Origin: Planococcus sp. MB-3u-03
GTDB taxonomy: Bacteria > Bacillota > Bacilli > Bacillales_A > Planococcaceae
Length of the DNA stretch: 64,000 bases
Direction of reading: 5' to 3'
NCBI RefSeq assembly: GCF_002833405.1
Contig: NZ_CP025135.1
Coordinates: 1,717,501 to 1,781,500 of the forward strand
In this document: piece by piece, positions 19,811-28,916 of the stretch
Layout: each line of letters begins with the position of its first letter
Numbering within the stretch: the stretch's first letter is position 1
The notes under the pieces: model-generated
The model's input: only the letters and a program-made list of their open reading frames with translations
Databases searched by the model: none
Told to the model about the DNA's origin: nothing
Translations under genes and position numbers: made by a program

Positions 19811-20551
19811 TGTGTCACCACCTTAATTGTAGTTTGTCGTTCGATTTCTTCTAATGCATCATCCGGCAAGCCGTCGATGATAAGTGCGGACCGGCTTAAG
19901 TCGAATATGTGCGCAAAACTGACTTTGCCGAATTTTGATTGGTCCGCAAGCACGTAACAGCTTCTGGATAATTCGCCGACCCTTCGTTTGACGGCCGCTT
20001 CTTCGGGGTCCGGTGTTGTGAACCCGTGTCCGGGGTGAATCCCGTTGACGCCGAGAAAGCTTTTATCAAACCGGTAATTCTCCAGTGACTGGGTCGCCTG
20101 AGGACCAACCAAAGCACCCGTGCGCGACTTGATGAATCCGCCCGTCAAATAGGAAGTGATCCCGTGCTCGTTCAAGGCTTCCAGATGGCTCAGGCCATTT
20201 GCTGTCTCTTATTCACTTCTCCTAGCCCACCTTACTAGTCTTGTTCTCGTGCCTGCATCCAGGAACAACGAATCGCCTGTTTTGACGAGTGAGGCCGCAT
20301 AGCGCGCAACCAGCTGTTTTCCTTCAGGTTCTTGGCCGCTTTATCCGACAAACTCGGTTCCGGCACATTTGAGGCGATCCGGCTGGCACCGCCAAAACGC
20401 GTTCCAGCTTCTGCAATTCCTCAAGTTCCGTCAAATCCCGGCGGATGGTGGATTCTGAAGCCGCTGTCAGTTCGACCAGCTCCTGGATTTTGATGCTCTG
20501 CTTTTCTTTCAAAAGGTTTAAAATCAGTTGATGCCGCTCCGTGGTCAGCAT
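19807..20551 (-). pseudogene. fruR: DeoR family fructose operon repressor, broken by frameshifts and adapter-like sequence
   Basis: Repressor with an N-terminal helix-turn-helix (MLTTERHQLILNLLKEKQ, SESTIRRDLTELE) and a sugar-phosphate sensing domain (DAGT, then GVNGIHPGHGFTTPDPEEAAVKR and VLADQSKFGKVSF). In FruR homologues fructose-1-phosphate releases DNA. ATG 20551 follows AAGGTGA. Frame breaks occur near 20400 and 20340, and bases 20202 to about 20250 do not resemble any part of a DeoR protein but an Illumina Nextera adapter. They replace the roughly 15 residues expected between DAGT and NGLSHLEALNEHG. First gene of the operon. Confidence 0.83.
20202..20253. other. Nextera-adapter-like sequence inside fruR (probable assembly artefact)
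   Basis: The first 29 bases on the plus strand (20202-20230) match the Nextera mosaic end plus i7 adapter start in 26 positions, as I remember that adapter: CTGTCTCTTAT-CAC-TCTCC-AGCCCAC. The three differences are all to T. What follows could be an index plus adapter tail, but TCTCGTGCCTGC merges back into fruR, so the right edge is unclear. Confidence 0.75.
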
Positions 20552-20591
20552 TCAGTCACCTTCTTTTCTTTTCTGATTAAATAGATAATAC

Positions 20592-20606
20592 TTGAAATCG
20601 TTTACA
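20592..20606. promoter_or_regulatory. cre site (CcpA) between fruR and ptsH
   Basis: TTGAAATCGTTTACA fits the cre consensus WTGNAANCGNWNNCW at every position. It lies 41 bp upstream of the fruR start and about 90 bp upstream of ptsH, so CcpA could control either or both. Confidence 0.75.
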
Positions 20607-20637
20607 AAATCAATCATAATCATTCATAAGCAGTCAA

Positions 20638-20658
20638 ATTCATTCAAAAAGAATGAAT
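20638..20658. promoter_or_regulatory. Palindrome, candidate FruR operator
   Basis: ATTCATTC and GAATGAAT flank five A: a perfect 8-bp dyad without a T tract, placed between the divergent fruR and ptsH genes. A further half-site-like TCATTCA lies at 20620. FruR binding is inferred from position. Confidence 0.45.
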
Positions 20659-20696
20659 CCCGCTCAAATACACGCATATTATAGGAGGAAATCATC

Positions 20697-20964
20697 ATGG
20701 TAGAAAACAATATACAATTACAGACGAAGCAGGCATCCACGCTCGCCCGGCATCCGCACTGGTCGGTTCGATCTCGAAATTCCAATCGGACATCACGCTC
20801 GGCTTCAACGGCAAGCAAGTAAACTTGAAATCGATTCTCGGCGTCATGTCGCTTGGCATTGCTTCGGGGTCAACCGTTACGATTGCTGCGGACGGAACGG
20901 ACGAAGAAGAAGCGATGGCTAAAATCGACGAAGTGCTGAAAGCGGAAGGATCTCCAACCAATGA
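20697..20964 (+). pseudogene. ptsH: Phosphocarrier protein HPr, frameshifted
   Basis: General PTS phosphocarrier passing phosphate from EI to the sugar permeases. ATG 20697 follows AGGAGG. After MVE the frame is lost in an A-run (20705-20708): one more A gives QYTITDEAGIHARPASALVG with the active histidine, then VNLKSILGVMSLGIA with the regulatory serine. A second indel near 20950 is needed for the frame to end in the TGA at 20962-20964, which overlaps the ptsI start as ATGA. With both corrected it is 89 residues, the expected size. HPr is rarely dispensable here, so sequencing error is the likely cause. Confidence 0.87.
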
Positions 20965-22671
20965 CAAGCCCTCTCCGGTATCGCAGCCTCCACCGGGATC
21001 GCTATCGCCAAAGCGTTCCGCCTGGAAAATCCGGAATTGACCGTCGAACAGCAAAAAGTGGGCAATCCTGCTGAAGAAATCGCCCGCTTCGATGCGGCCG
21101 TGATACAAGCGGCCGCCGAACTTGAAGTCATCCAGGAAAAGACCGCCCAACAGATCAGCGACAAGGAAGCCGCGATTTTCGGCGCCCATTTGCTGGTCTT
21201 GAGCGACCCTGAACTGATTGGGCCGATCAAAGAGCGCATTTCAGCGGATAGCGTCAATGCGGAATTTGCCCTACAGGAAACAAGTGACATGTTCATCACG
21301 ATGTTTGAAGCGATGGACAATGAGTATATGAAAGAACGCGCAGCCGACATCCGGGACGTTCGTAAACGCCTGCTGTCCCATCTGCTTGGCGTTAAAATCC
21401 AAGACCCGAGCATGATCGATGAGGAAGTCATTGTCATCGCCGAAGATTTGACACCGTCCGATACCGTCCAATTGAATGCCCAGTTCGTCAAAGGCTTCAT
21501 CACCGATATCGGCGGGCGCACTTCGCATTCCGCCATCCTTGCACGCACTTTGGAAATCCCGGCAGTAGTCGGCGCACAAAACGCCATGGCAACGATCCGC
21601 AATGGCCAAACGGTGATCATCGATGGCTTGGAAGGCAAAATCATCGTCGAGCCCGACGCAGCGACCATCCAGGAGTTCCAACAGGAAAAGTTGGCCTATG
21701 ACGCCCAAAAAGCCGAATGGGCCAAACTCAAAGATGAGCCGACGGTAAGTGCCGACGGGCAACATGTGGAACTTGCCGCCAACATCGGCACGCCAAAAGA
21801 CCTTGCCGGCGTGCTCGAACATGGCGCGGAAGGCATCGGCCTTTACCGCACCGAGTTTCTCTATATGGGAAGAGATGCCTTCCCGACAGAAGACGAGCAG
21901 TTTGACGCCTACTCAAAGGTCTTGAAAGGCATGGACGGCAAGCCGACCGTCGTCCGGACACTTGACATCGGCGGCGATAAGGAACTCACGTATCTGGACT
22001 TGCCAACAGAAATGAACCCATTCCTCGGCCTGCGCGCAATCCGTTTGTGCCTGGAAATGCCGGAGCTCTTCAGAACCCAGCTGCGCGCCCTCTTGCGCGC
22101 AAGTGTGCATGGCAATTTGAAGATCATGTTCCCGATGATCGCAACGGTAGAAGAATTCCGCCAAGGAAAAGCTTTGCTGGAAGAAGAAAAGGCCAAATTA
22201 CTGGATGCAGGCATCCCAGTCAGCGACTCCATTGAAGTCGGCATCATGGTGGAGATTCCTTCCACTGCCGTCATGGCGGATGTCTTTGCCAAAGAAGTGG
22301 ATTTCTTCTCCATCGGCACGAACGACTTGATCCAGTACACAATGGCTGCAGACCGCATGAACGAACGGGTGTCGTATCTGTACCAGCCGTTTAACCCGGC
22401 GATTTTACGCTTAGTGAAAATGGTCATCGATGCAGCGCATAAAGAAGGAAAATGGGCAGGTATGTGCGGCGAAATGGCCGGCGATGAAATCGCTATCCCG
22501 ATTCTTCTCGGGCTCGGCTTGGATGAATTCTCCATGAGCGCTTCTTCTGTCTTGAAGGCGCGTGCACAGATCAGCCGTTTGTCAAAACAAGAAATGGCTT
22601 CGCATACCGACCAAATCCTTGCACTTTCATCATCACAAGAGGTCGAAGCGTACGTTAAAGGAATTAGCTAA
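20961..22671 (+). CDS. ptsI: PTS enzyme I (PEP-protein phosphotransferase), start region frameshifted
   Basis: Starts the PTS cascade by taking phosphate from phosphoenolpyruvate to HPr. Reading frame is intact from 20971 ([20 protein letters not shown]) to 22671. The natural start is ATG 20961, overlapping the ptsH stop, but an indel between 20961 and 20971 separates it from the rest. Domain order: HPr-binding helices, phosphohistidine [13 protein letters not shown] (about residue 190), then the PEP-binding barrel with [34 protein letters not shown] and [10 protein letters not shown]. About 570 residues when repaired, normal length. Ends in a strong terminator. Confidence 0.92.
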
Positions 22672-22705
22672 AAACCCTGAATGCCGCAAAGGCGTTCAGG
22701 GTTTT
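22670..22705 (+). terminator. Terminator after ptsI
   Basis: AAAACCCTGAA-GCC pairs with GGC-TTCAGGGTTTT with one internal mismatch. The convergent SDR gene ends 5 bp further on. Confidence 0.88.
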
Positions 22706-22709
22706 GTGA

Positions 22710-23431
22710 TCAAAATGGGTTGGTGGCCCATTGTTTCGACAATGGGATAAAGATCCGCGGATTCAATTTCAATTGCGAAACGATGTATTCCGCGATGTCT
22801 TCCGGCTGCATGAACTTCTCTTTTCCTGTTCCGTTTCATTGCCAGAATCGGTCATGCCTGTGACGACACGGCTCGGGGCCAAAGCGAAGACACGGATATT
22901 GTCGGGGCGCACTTCCTGCATCAAGGCCTCGCTCATGCCGAGCACCGCAAATTTCGATGCGCTATAGGCGCTCGAGCCGCTTGTGCCTTTGAGTCCTGAT
23001 GAAGAGGAAATGTTGACGATATCGCCTCCCTGCTTGTCGATCATCTGCGGCAGCACCGCTTTTGTCATATGGACCATGCCCATCAAATTGATATTGAGCA
23101 TATTTTGCCAATCCTCGGTATCAAGTTCCATGAACTTGCCGTATTTCCCGATTCCTGCATTATTGATGAGGATATCGATCGTGCCGAGTTCGCCGGTCAA
23201 TTTCTGGACGGCCGCTTCGACTTGCTTGGGATCCGACACATCCGCAACCGCAAATGCTGCGCGGCCCCGCAATGAACGGATCTCTTTCGCCAATTGTTCG
23301 ATTTCTTTTCGGGTTCTGGCAATCAACCCGACGGCCACGCCTTCATTGGCCAGTGCCAGGGCGGTTGCCCGGCCGATGCCGCGCCCTGCTCCTGTAATGA
23401 TTGCTGTCTTTTCTGTTAACACTTGTCCCAC
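22710..23431 (-). pseudogene. Short-chain dehydrogenase/reductase (3-oxoacyl-ACP reductase-like), one frameshift
   Basis: NAD(P)-dependent classical SDR. Motifs: TGAGRGIG (cofactor), NNAG, catalytic NISSSSG...YSASK (Ser, Tyr, Lys). The frame breaks near 22835 in an A-run; one more A gives [19 protein letters not shown] and ends with [12 protein letters not shown] at 22710, total 240 residues, normal for the class. The start is GTG 23431. C-terminal [10 protein letters not shown] resembles the YgfF/YmfI-like SDRs. Substrate unknown. Confidence 0.85.
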
Positions 23432-23545
23432 TTTATTTTCCGCCCTTCAGCTAAATGAATTTTCTCTGCCCTAGTCTTTGCCCCTAAACCGGCGGCGGTA
23501 AACCGGCCGATTGACTGAGGATAAATTTTTTTTAGGACAGTAGCC

Positions 23546-24481
23546 TCAGCTTTGTTTGCGGAAATAATCCAGCAAGCCCTGTGCGCTGACCTGTAAATCC
23601 ATTTCGATATAGGGCATCACGCGGTGGGGCTGTTTGACTCCTTTTTCCGCCAATTGCGCCATGACGGGTGCCGCCAGGCGTTTTGCCAATTGATCCGCGG
23701 ATTCATCATGTCGATAGGCAGCCGCCCCTTCTTCGACAAACAGCTCGAGCCATTCCAGCACTTGGCGAAGCGCCGCTTGCGGATTCATTGCAGCACCATA
23801 ATGCCCGAAATAAAGTACATCGAGTTGCTGACTTTCCATTCGTTCGATGGATGCCTTCATCGCCTCCGGGTCGAATTGGTTCGGTGAGGTGGACGGCAAG
23901 TAAAAGTCGATGCCGTCTTCAATCAGCTGTGCATAACGGATGCCGGCCGTATCCCCTACGAAAAACCCATTCGATACCGGGTCTAAGATGCCGAAATGAT
24001 GCTTGGCATGGCCCGGCGTATCCCAGAACTCAAGCGAACAGTCCGGACCGATTTGCAGCCGGTCGCCTTCCGTTTTGATAGCGATGCGGTGTTCGGGCAC
24101 CGGAACGATCGGATTGAACAGATCATCGAATTTGTCGCCGTATACTGCGCGTGCGCCGGCGATGAGTCGGCTCGGGTTTGCCAGATGCCTGGCGCCTTTC
24201 GGGTGCACGATGAGCGTCGCGTTCGGGCAGTCCTGCAATAATAAGCCCGCTCCACCGGCGTGGTCGAGGTGGATATGGGTCACGATGATGTAGCGGACCT
24301 CATCGAGTGAAATGCCGAGTTCTTTCAATCCTTGTTTCACATGCTCCACCGACGGGCTCGGACCTGTTTCAATAATGGTCAGCTGCTGTTCCATGATGAC
24401 GTAGCTGCCTGTTCGCTGTTCCAGGCCGAGATCGAAACCATCGATCAACTGAATGCGGTCGTTCAACTTGCTGATTGCCAT
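23546..24481 (-). CDS. MBL-fold metallo-hydrolase
   Basis: 311-residue metallo-beta-lactamase-fold enzyme binding two metal ions: THIHLDHAGG (HxHxDH), DTPGHAKHHFG (third His), FFVGDTAG (bridging Asp) and FGHYGA (last His). A C-terminal helical region of about 90 residues follows. The sequence resembles YqgX/YflN-like hydrolases. Monocistronic by position. Substrate unknown. Confidence 0.87.
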   Translation of the reverse strand: MAISKLNDRIQLIDGFDLGLEQRTGSYVIMEQQLTIIETGPSPSVEHVKQGLKELGISLDEVRYIIVTHIHLDHAGGAGLLLQDCPNATLIVHPKGARHLANPSRLIAGARAVYGDKFDDLFNPIVPVPEHRIAIKTEGDRLQIGPDCSLEFWDTPGHAKHHFGILDPVSNGFFVGDTAGIRYAQLIEDGIDFYLPSTSPNQFDPEAMKASIERMESQQLDVLYFGHYGAAMNPQAALRQVLEWLELFVEEGAAAYRHDESADQLAKRLAAPVMAQLAEKGVKQPHRVMPYIEMDLQVSAQGLLDYFRKQS

Positions 24482-24547
24482 GCTGGCACCCCTTTCTGTT
24501 TGTCTTCAGTCTACCAAAGCTCTTGCTTGCCCCACAACTCGGCACAT

Positions 24548-24577
24548 AAAAACGCCGCCAGAATTCGGCGGCGTTTC
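24548..24577 (-). terminator. Terminator of the M14 peptidase gene
   Basis: AACGCCGCC and GGCGGCGTT around AGAATTC; A/T tracts flank it. It begins 4 bp past the peptidase stop. Confidence 0.85.
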
Positions 24578-24580
24578 TCA

Positions 24581-25777
24581 TCAATTGCTGGATGGGCTAT
24601 AGGAAGTCAATGGAATGTCTTCATAGTCTTCCGGGTCCAATGAATAGACGCTGTCATCGGCTACCCCTTCGACAATGGCCGTCAAGCCGCGCTCTACCGA
24701 TTTGACCAATTGGCCTTTTTCTTTCTGCCCAAGCGACTGGGTTTGGCCGCGTACTTCAAACAACACGGTGCCGCTGCCATTCAATGCATAGCTGCCAAGC
24801 GCTGTGCCCGGCAAATCGAGCCCTTGTGAATAAAGCGAGATATTGGTGAATTTCGAATTGCCGTAGGACTGCAGCTCCTCATACGCCGCCACATTCAACT
24901 GGCGTGAAAAATCATAATCGTATTGGTCTGCATAGTCGCTGTATTTCGCCCCTTCAGCACTGGATGGGTCCGGAACGAATTGGGCGGACAGCGATAATGT
25001 GACTGGATCTGGCGTGCCATCGACATAATACATCCCTTGATGATGCAGGTCGATAAAGACGTCGACGGTGCCGTATTCTGCTTGCAATGATTTATAGACG
25101 TCGCGTGAAACTTGGGCTTCTTTCGTGATAAACCAGCCCGGTTCGTTCGATGCGCCTGGGAAATCTTCGGCTTGTGGTACATAATCCAGGTCTGGGTTAA
25201 AGTCGCGGTTCACATCAAAGCCTGGATTGGCGCCGTAATCATAGCTTTGGCTGACGCCGCGGTCTAAATAATTCCATGATGGCGTTGCAGCGGCGAGTTC
25301 GGGATAATCCGCCACGACATCGCTCCATGTCATGCTATTGCGGCGCTTATCGCCTTCTGAGGCATCTGGGTTCATCATCGGCATGAAGACGATCGTCACT
25401 TCATCGCGCAAGGCTTTAGCCGCTTTCGAGTTGCCAGATAGGGTTTTCAACATATTCAAAATGGCCACGGTGCCTGTTTTTTCGTTTCCGTGAATCTCAC
25501 TTTGGATCAGCAGCACTTTGTCACCCGTCCCGACAGTCGCAGTATAAATATCGCGGCCTTCGAATGATTGGCCAGCAACATCAACAGAAACTGAGCCTTT
25601 GCTATTGGCTTCGATGCGTTGGAGTTCTTTTTGCAGCTCCGCATAATCGATAAACCCGGAAATGGCATTGTCGTGATGGTGTTCAGTCGGCTGTGCAGGT
25701 TCTGCCGCTTGCACTGGCATCGCAAGCATGGCACAAAGCCCCGCCATGGTCATTGTCTTGAATATGTGTTTTTTCAC
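24581..25777 (-). CDS. Secreted M14 family zinc carboxypeptidase
   Basis: Exported metallopeptidase of 398 residues. GTG 25777 is chosen because AAGGAG lies 8 nt upstream and it opens a clear signal peptide (VKKHIFKTMTMAGLCAML, cleavage after VQAA). Zinc and catalytic features: SEIHGNEKTG (HxxE), FIDLHHQG (third zinc ligand) and LFEVRGQTQS (general-base Glu). A substrate-binding NRDFN is also seen. Probably cleaves peptides or peptidoglycan stems outside the cell. Confidence 0.88.
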   Translation of the reverse strand: MKKHIFKTMTMAGLCAMLAMPVQAAEPAQPTEHHHDNAISGFIDYAELQKELQRIEANSKGSVSVDVAGQSFEGRDIYTATVGTGDKVLLIQSEIHGNEKTGTVAILNMLKTLSGNSKAAKALRDEVTIVFMPMMNPDASEGDKRRNSMTWSDVVADYPELAAATPSWNYLDRGVSQSYDYGANPGFDVNRDFNPDLDYVPQAEDFPGASNEPGWFITKEAQVSRDVYKSLQAEYGTVDVFIDLHHQGMYYVDGTPDPVTLSLSAQFVPDPSSAEGAKYSDYADQYDYDFSRQLNVAAYEELQSYGNSKFTNISLYSQGLDLPGTALGSYALNGSGTVLFEVRGQTQSLGQKEKGQLVKSVERGLTAIVEGVADDSVYSLDPEDYEDIPLTSYSPSSN

Positions 25778-26106
25778 TATCCCCACTCCTTTTAATTGAA
25801 TAGGCTGAGTATAGCAAAGCTTGTTAAGCTTGCCTATAGTTGTCAGAAATTTCAGTCCTTTGGATATATAATCCACAGCGCCAACCGTCCTTCGCCCGTT
25901 ACCAATGCCGGAGAGCAAATTTTGAGCTCGCTGATTTTCATTGTTTCGTGGGACGAAATACCCGCAGCATCCAGTTGAAGGCTGAAGATATTCATCAGTA
26001 AAAAACTGGTCCCTCCGTCAGTTTCTATAATTGGCGCTTTTGGGTTTGCCTATTGCCCTGAATCGGCTACAGTTATACCATCAAGGAAGAAACTGGAGGT
26101 TATCAT
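25778..26106. other. Divergent intergenic region, peptidase / NAD(P)HX dehydratase
   Basis: About 330 bases without coding signal. A weak promoter for the rightward gene is possible (TTGCCC at 26053, 15 nt, TATACC at 26074). Nothing else stands out. Confidence 0.4.
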
Positions 26107-26954
26107 ATGAATGATCCACAAATCCGCAAGACAGCATCATCTGGTCGCAGGAAATGGTGCGCAGCACATTGCCAAAACGCGCACAAGACAGCCATAAAGG
26201 CGTGTTCTGGCACTGCGTTATTAGTAGCTGGAGGCCCGGACATGCCCGGGGCTGCCTTGATTTCGGGCTCGGGCGCTAACAAGCGGCGTCGGAAAATTGG
26301 CAATCGGGACTTACCGCGAAACCATCCGCAGCATCGCTCACGCGGCGGCCGAAGCGACGTATGTGCCAGATGCGCTGATCCATATCGCCAATGGCACCCA
26401 TTCACTCACTTCCTATAAAGCCATCGCATGTGGGCCTGGCACCTTACCGGATGCAGTGACCGAAGCGGCTATTGACAGTTTGCTGAATTCACCTGCCCCT
26501 CTCATACTCGACGCCGGCGCATTGAGTGAACGAAGCTATGTGAAAGAAGCGCACCGCTCATCTTGACGCCGCACGCCGGTGAATTCAGCCGGATCTCAGG
26601 ATATTCAACAGACCAGATGGCCGAGTCTCCCGGTGCATGTGCCTCGGCATTTGCCATGGAGCATGACTTGACCATCGTCTTGAAAGGCCCCGCACAACAA
26701 TCGCTTTCCCGGACGGCGAACTGTTCCACAACCCGACAGGAAATGCCGCGCTTGCAAAGGCGGCACGGGCGATATGCTGACCGGCATGATGCTCGGCATG
26801 CTGTGCTGTCACGAAAACTGGCGCCATGCCGTCTTAAATGCCGTCTACTTGCACGGTGCCTGTGCGGACGAATTCATCAAAACCCGCTCCCCACACAATG
26901 CTTGCACACGATATCGCAAAGCTGCTGCCGGAAGTATGGAAACAATACGAGTGA
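26107..26954 (+). pseudogene. nnrD: ADP-dependent NAD(P)H-hydrate dehydratase, many frameshifts
   Basis: Repair enzyme that dehydrates damaged NAD(P)H hydrates (CARKD/YxkO family, ribokinase-like fold). After TGGAGG, ATG 26107. Matching pieces appear in order across all three frames: TALLVAGGPDMPGAALISG, KLAIGTYRETIRSIAHAAAE, KAIACGPGTLPDAVTEAAID, LILDAGALSERSYVKE, LTPHAGEFSRISGYSTDQ, TIVLKGPA, KGGTGDMLTGMMLGML (phosphate-binding GTGDxL) and a C-terminus ending KLLPEVWKQYE. At least seven indels, mostly in short runs, separate them. The repaired length is about 280 residues, normal. The damage is denser than in any other gene here. Confidence 0.85.
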
Positions 26955-26981
26955 TCCTTTGTTCAGAAAATCGTCACGTGA

Positions 26982-27021
26982 AATAGCCTGGCTGTGAACT
27001 AGTTCGCAGCTAGGCTATTGT
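26982..27021 (+). terminator. Terminator after nnrD
   Basis: AATAGCCT-GCTG-GAAC pairs with GTTC-CAGC-AGGCTATT (two mismatches), followed by TGTTCATTT. Confidence 0.7.
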
Positions 27022-27172
27022 TCATTTATTGGATAAAACTGCTCACTATTTTGACAATCAAAAGAGATGAAAAGCTCATACTTTCCGCTATAATGGAAAT
27101 CGCCAGGCATAAGATTTTCAATACGGACGGAGGTATCTTTATAATGAATAGACACCGGGCGGGACAAAGTTA

Positions 27173-27793
27173 GTGAACTATGTTCGGATACTTCACTTGA
27201 CGGTGCCTGCGGTATGGGTTTCTGTGCTGTTGGCAGCCGCTGCAGTAAGCTTGCTGATGCGCGCCGCGATTGGGCATAAACCTGGCGAATGGTACTGGAA
27301 CGCTTTGGCGCTTTACATCTTGACGTGGAAGCTCAGCTACATCGTTTTCAATTTACAGCATTTTCTTGACATGCCTTTATCGATTCTTTATTTCAACGGC
27401 GGGTTGTACGGCCATTTGCTCGCCATAGCATTGCTTATCGGCTATTTGGCCCTGGCACAAAGAAAACAGGCTGCTGTGGCGGAACAGGCTGCCACTGCCT
27501 GGTTATTGTTTTTTCTGGCGTATCAGTCCATCCTGCAATATTTTGACGCCGAGTTTGTGCAAGCAGCCCTTCAAACCGCTCTTTTCGCAGCAGCTATCGT
27601 GGCCATCCGCGTGCTGGGAAAACGGCCAGACGTTCCGAACAGCTTATTGCTTGCCGCATTTTTCACAGTGGAACTGCTCATCCTAAGCGCATTCGGCCCG
27701 CTAGTGACTTGGCAAAATGCGACGCTCATTGTTGTTGCCGCATTCACAATCGCCATGTACATACGTTTTGAACAGAAAGGACCGAGCATATGA
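27173..27793 (+). CDS. Polytopic membrane protein coupled to a TlpA-like thioredoxin
   Basis: 206 residues with about seven hydrophobic helices (VRILHLTVPAVWVSVLLAAA, FNLQHFLDMPLSILYFNGGL, then four more). GTG 27173 follows GGGCGGGAC. The stop overlaps the next start as ATGA, so translation is coupled to the thioredoxin-like gene. The ILYFNGGLYGHLLA stretch recalls the Lgt fold, but the family is not certain. It may supply reductant to, or be a client of, its partner. Confidence 0.7.
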   Translation: MNYVRILHLTVPAVWVSVLLAAAAVSLLMRAAIGHKPGEWYWNALALYILTWKLSYIVFNLQHFLDMPLSILYFNGGLYGHLLAIALLIGYLALAQRKQAAVAEQAATAWLLFFLAYQSILQYFDAEFVQAALQTALFAAAIVAIRVLGKRPDVPNSLLLAAFFTVELLILSAFGPLVTWQNATLIVVAAFTIAMYIRFEQKGPSI

Positions 27794-28362
27794 TAAAAAA
27801 AGCTATCATCGGCATATTGCTGGTTGCAGCGATCGCCATCATAGCCATCAATTTCTTTGAAGAAGATGCTCAGCCAATCGATACGAGCGAATCCGCCACT
27901 TCCGCAAGCGCAGAAGACGAGTCACTTGCCGAAGGCCTCTCACAAGGGCAGGTAGCTCCCGATTTCACATTGACTGACCAAAATGGCGAGACGGTCAAAT
28001 TATCCGATTACCGCGGCAAAAAAGTCATCTTAAACTTCTGGGCGACCTGGTGTCCCCCATGCCGAGCTGAAATGCCGCATATGCAGGAATTCCACGAAAA
28101 CAACGCAGACGGCGACGTCGTTATCCTGGCAGTTAACCTGACCGCACAGGATAACGGCGATGAAGCGATTCGCTCGTTTATCGATGAATTCGGGTTGACT
28201 TTCTCCATTCCAATGGACGAAACCGGCAGCACCGCCCAAACTTATCAAATCCGTACCGTGCCGACAACCTACATCCTTAACACGAAAGGCGAAATCGCCC
28301 AAAAAATTGTCGGCCCGATGGATGAACAGATCATGAAAGACCAGACAGACAGCATCGACTAA
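27790..28362 (+). CDS. TlpA/ResA family membrane-anchored thiol-disulfide reductase
   Basis: 190 residues: an N-terminal membrane anchor (residues 4-21), an acidic linker, then a thioredoxin-fold domain with GQVAPDFTLTDQNG and NFWATWCPPCRAEMP. The active cysteines are Cys88 and Cys91; cis-proline is in RTVPTTYI. It acts outside the membrane, reducing disulfides in target proteins such as apocytochromes. Coupled to the upstream membrane protein. Confidence 0.92.
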   Translation: MIKKAIIGILLVAAIAIIAINFFEEDAQPIDTSESATSASAEDESLAEGLSQGQVAPDFTLTDQNGETVKLSDYRGKKVILNFWATWCPPCRAEMPHMQEFHENNADGDVVILAVNLTAQDNGDEAIRSFIDEFGLTFSIPMDETGSTAQTYQIRTVPTTYILNTKGEIAQKIVGPMDEQIMKDQTDSID

Positions 28363-28458
28363 GTTTCTCCGTAAGGCTTGCATGAACTTAAGGGTTTAAA
28401 GAAAAGCCATTTGCGGAATACTAAAAGCAGGACTTGCAATGAAATGGAGGATTTTTTC

Positions 28459-28878
28459 ATGGAACTTGATTTAGCAAAAGAACAATTGCCATCGACACAA
28501 TCTAAAGTGAACGACCACACACCCGACCACATCAATCAGCAAATCGAACGGGAAACGGAAGCCTCGGTCAATTATTACAAGCGCCAAGGCGAAAGTGAGA
28601 TCCGGACGCGCATTAACGAATTGGACAACGAATGGGACACTGAACGCCTAATGAAAGTAAATATGGCGTCCGTTGCAGCCGTTTCCGCTCTTCTCGCTGT
28701 CCGGTCTAATAGAAAATGGGCGCTTCTAGCCGGAGCGTCAAGTGCAGCCATCATTCAGCACGCGCTGCAAGGCTGGACACCGGCGATCGTCATTTTCCGC
28801 AAAATGGGCGTCCGCACCGTCGACGAAATCAACCGCGAGAAAAAGGCTTTGCAGAATTTATTGAATAAGCCTGAATAA
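28459..28878 (+). CDS. DUF2892-like small membrane protein
   Basis: 139 residues starting at ATG 28459 (TGGAGG 8 nt upstream). The N-terminal half is polar and helical; then a hydrophobic helix pair (VNMASVAAVSALLAV, WALLAGASSAAIIQHAL) and WTPAIVIFRKMGVRTVDEI. This layout matches the YgaP-type DUF2892 membrane module. It lies about 100 bp after the TlpA-like gene. Function unknown. Confidence 0.68.
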   Translation: MELDLAKEQLPSTQSKVNDHTPDHINQQIERETEASVNYYKRQGESEIRTRINELDNEWDTERLMKVNMASVAAVSALLAVRSNRKWALLAGASSAAIIQHALQGWTPAIVIFRKMGVRTVDEINREKKALQNLLNKPE

Positions 28879-28882
28879 GATT

Positions 28883-28916
28883 AAAACCCCTAAGCCTTAG
28901 CGCTTAGGGGTTTTTT
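28883..28916. terminator. Bidirectional terminator
   Basis: AAAACCCCTAAGC and its complement around CTTA/GC, with six T on the right and A's on the left, between convergent genes; it touches the acyltransferase stop. Confidence 0.92.

Noticed and set aside
20697-22671. Programmed frameshifting joining HPr and enzyme I
   Set aside because: The breaks lie inside essential motifs and in A/C runs without slippery-site context; the ATGA overlap explains normal coupling.
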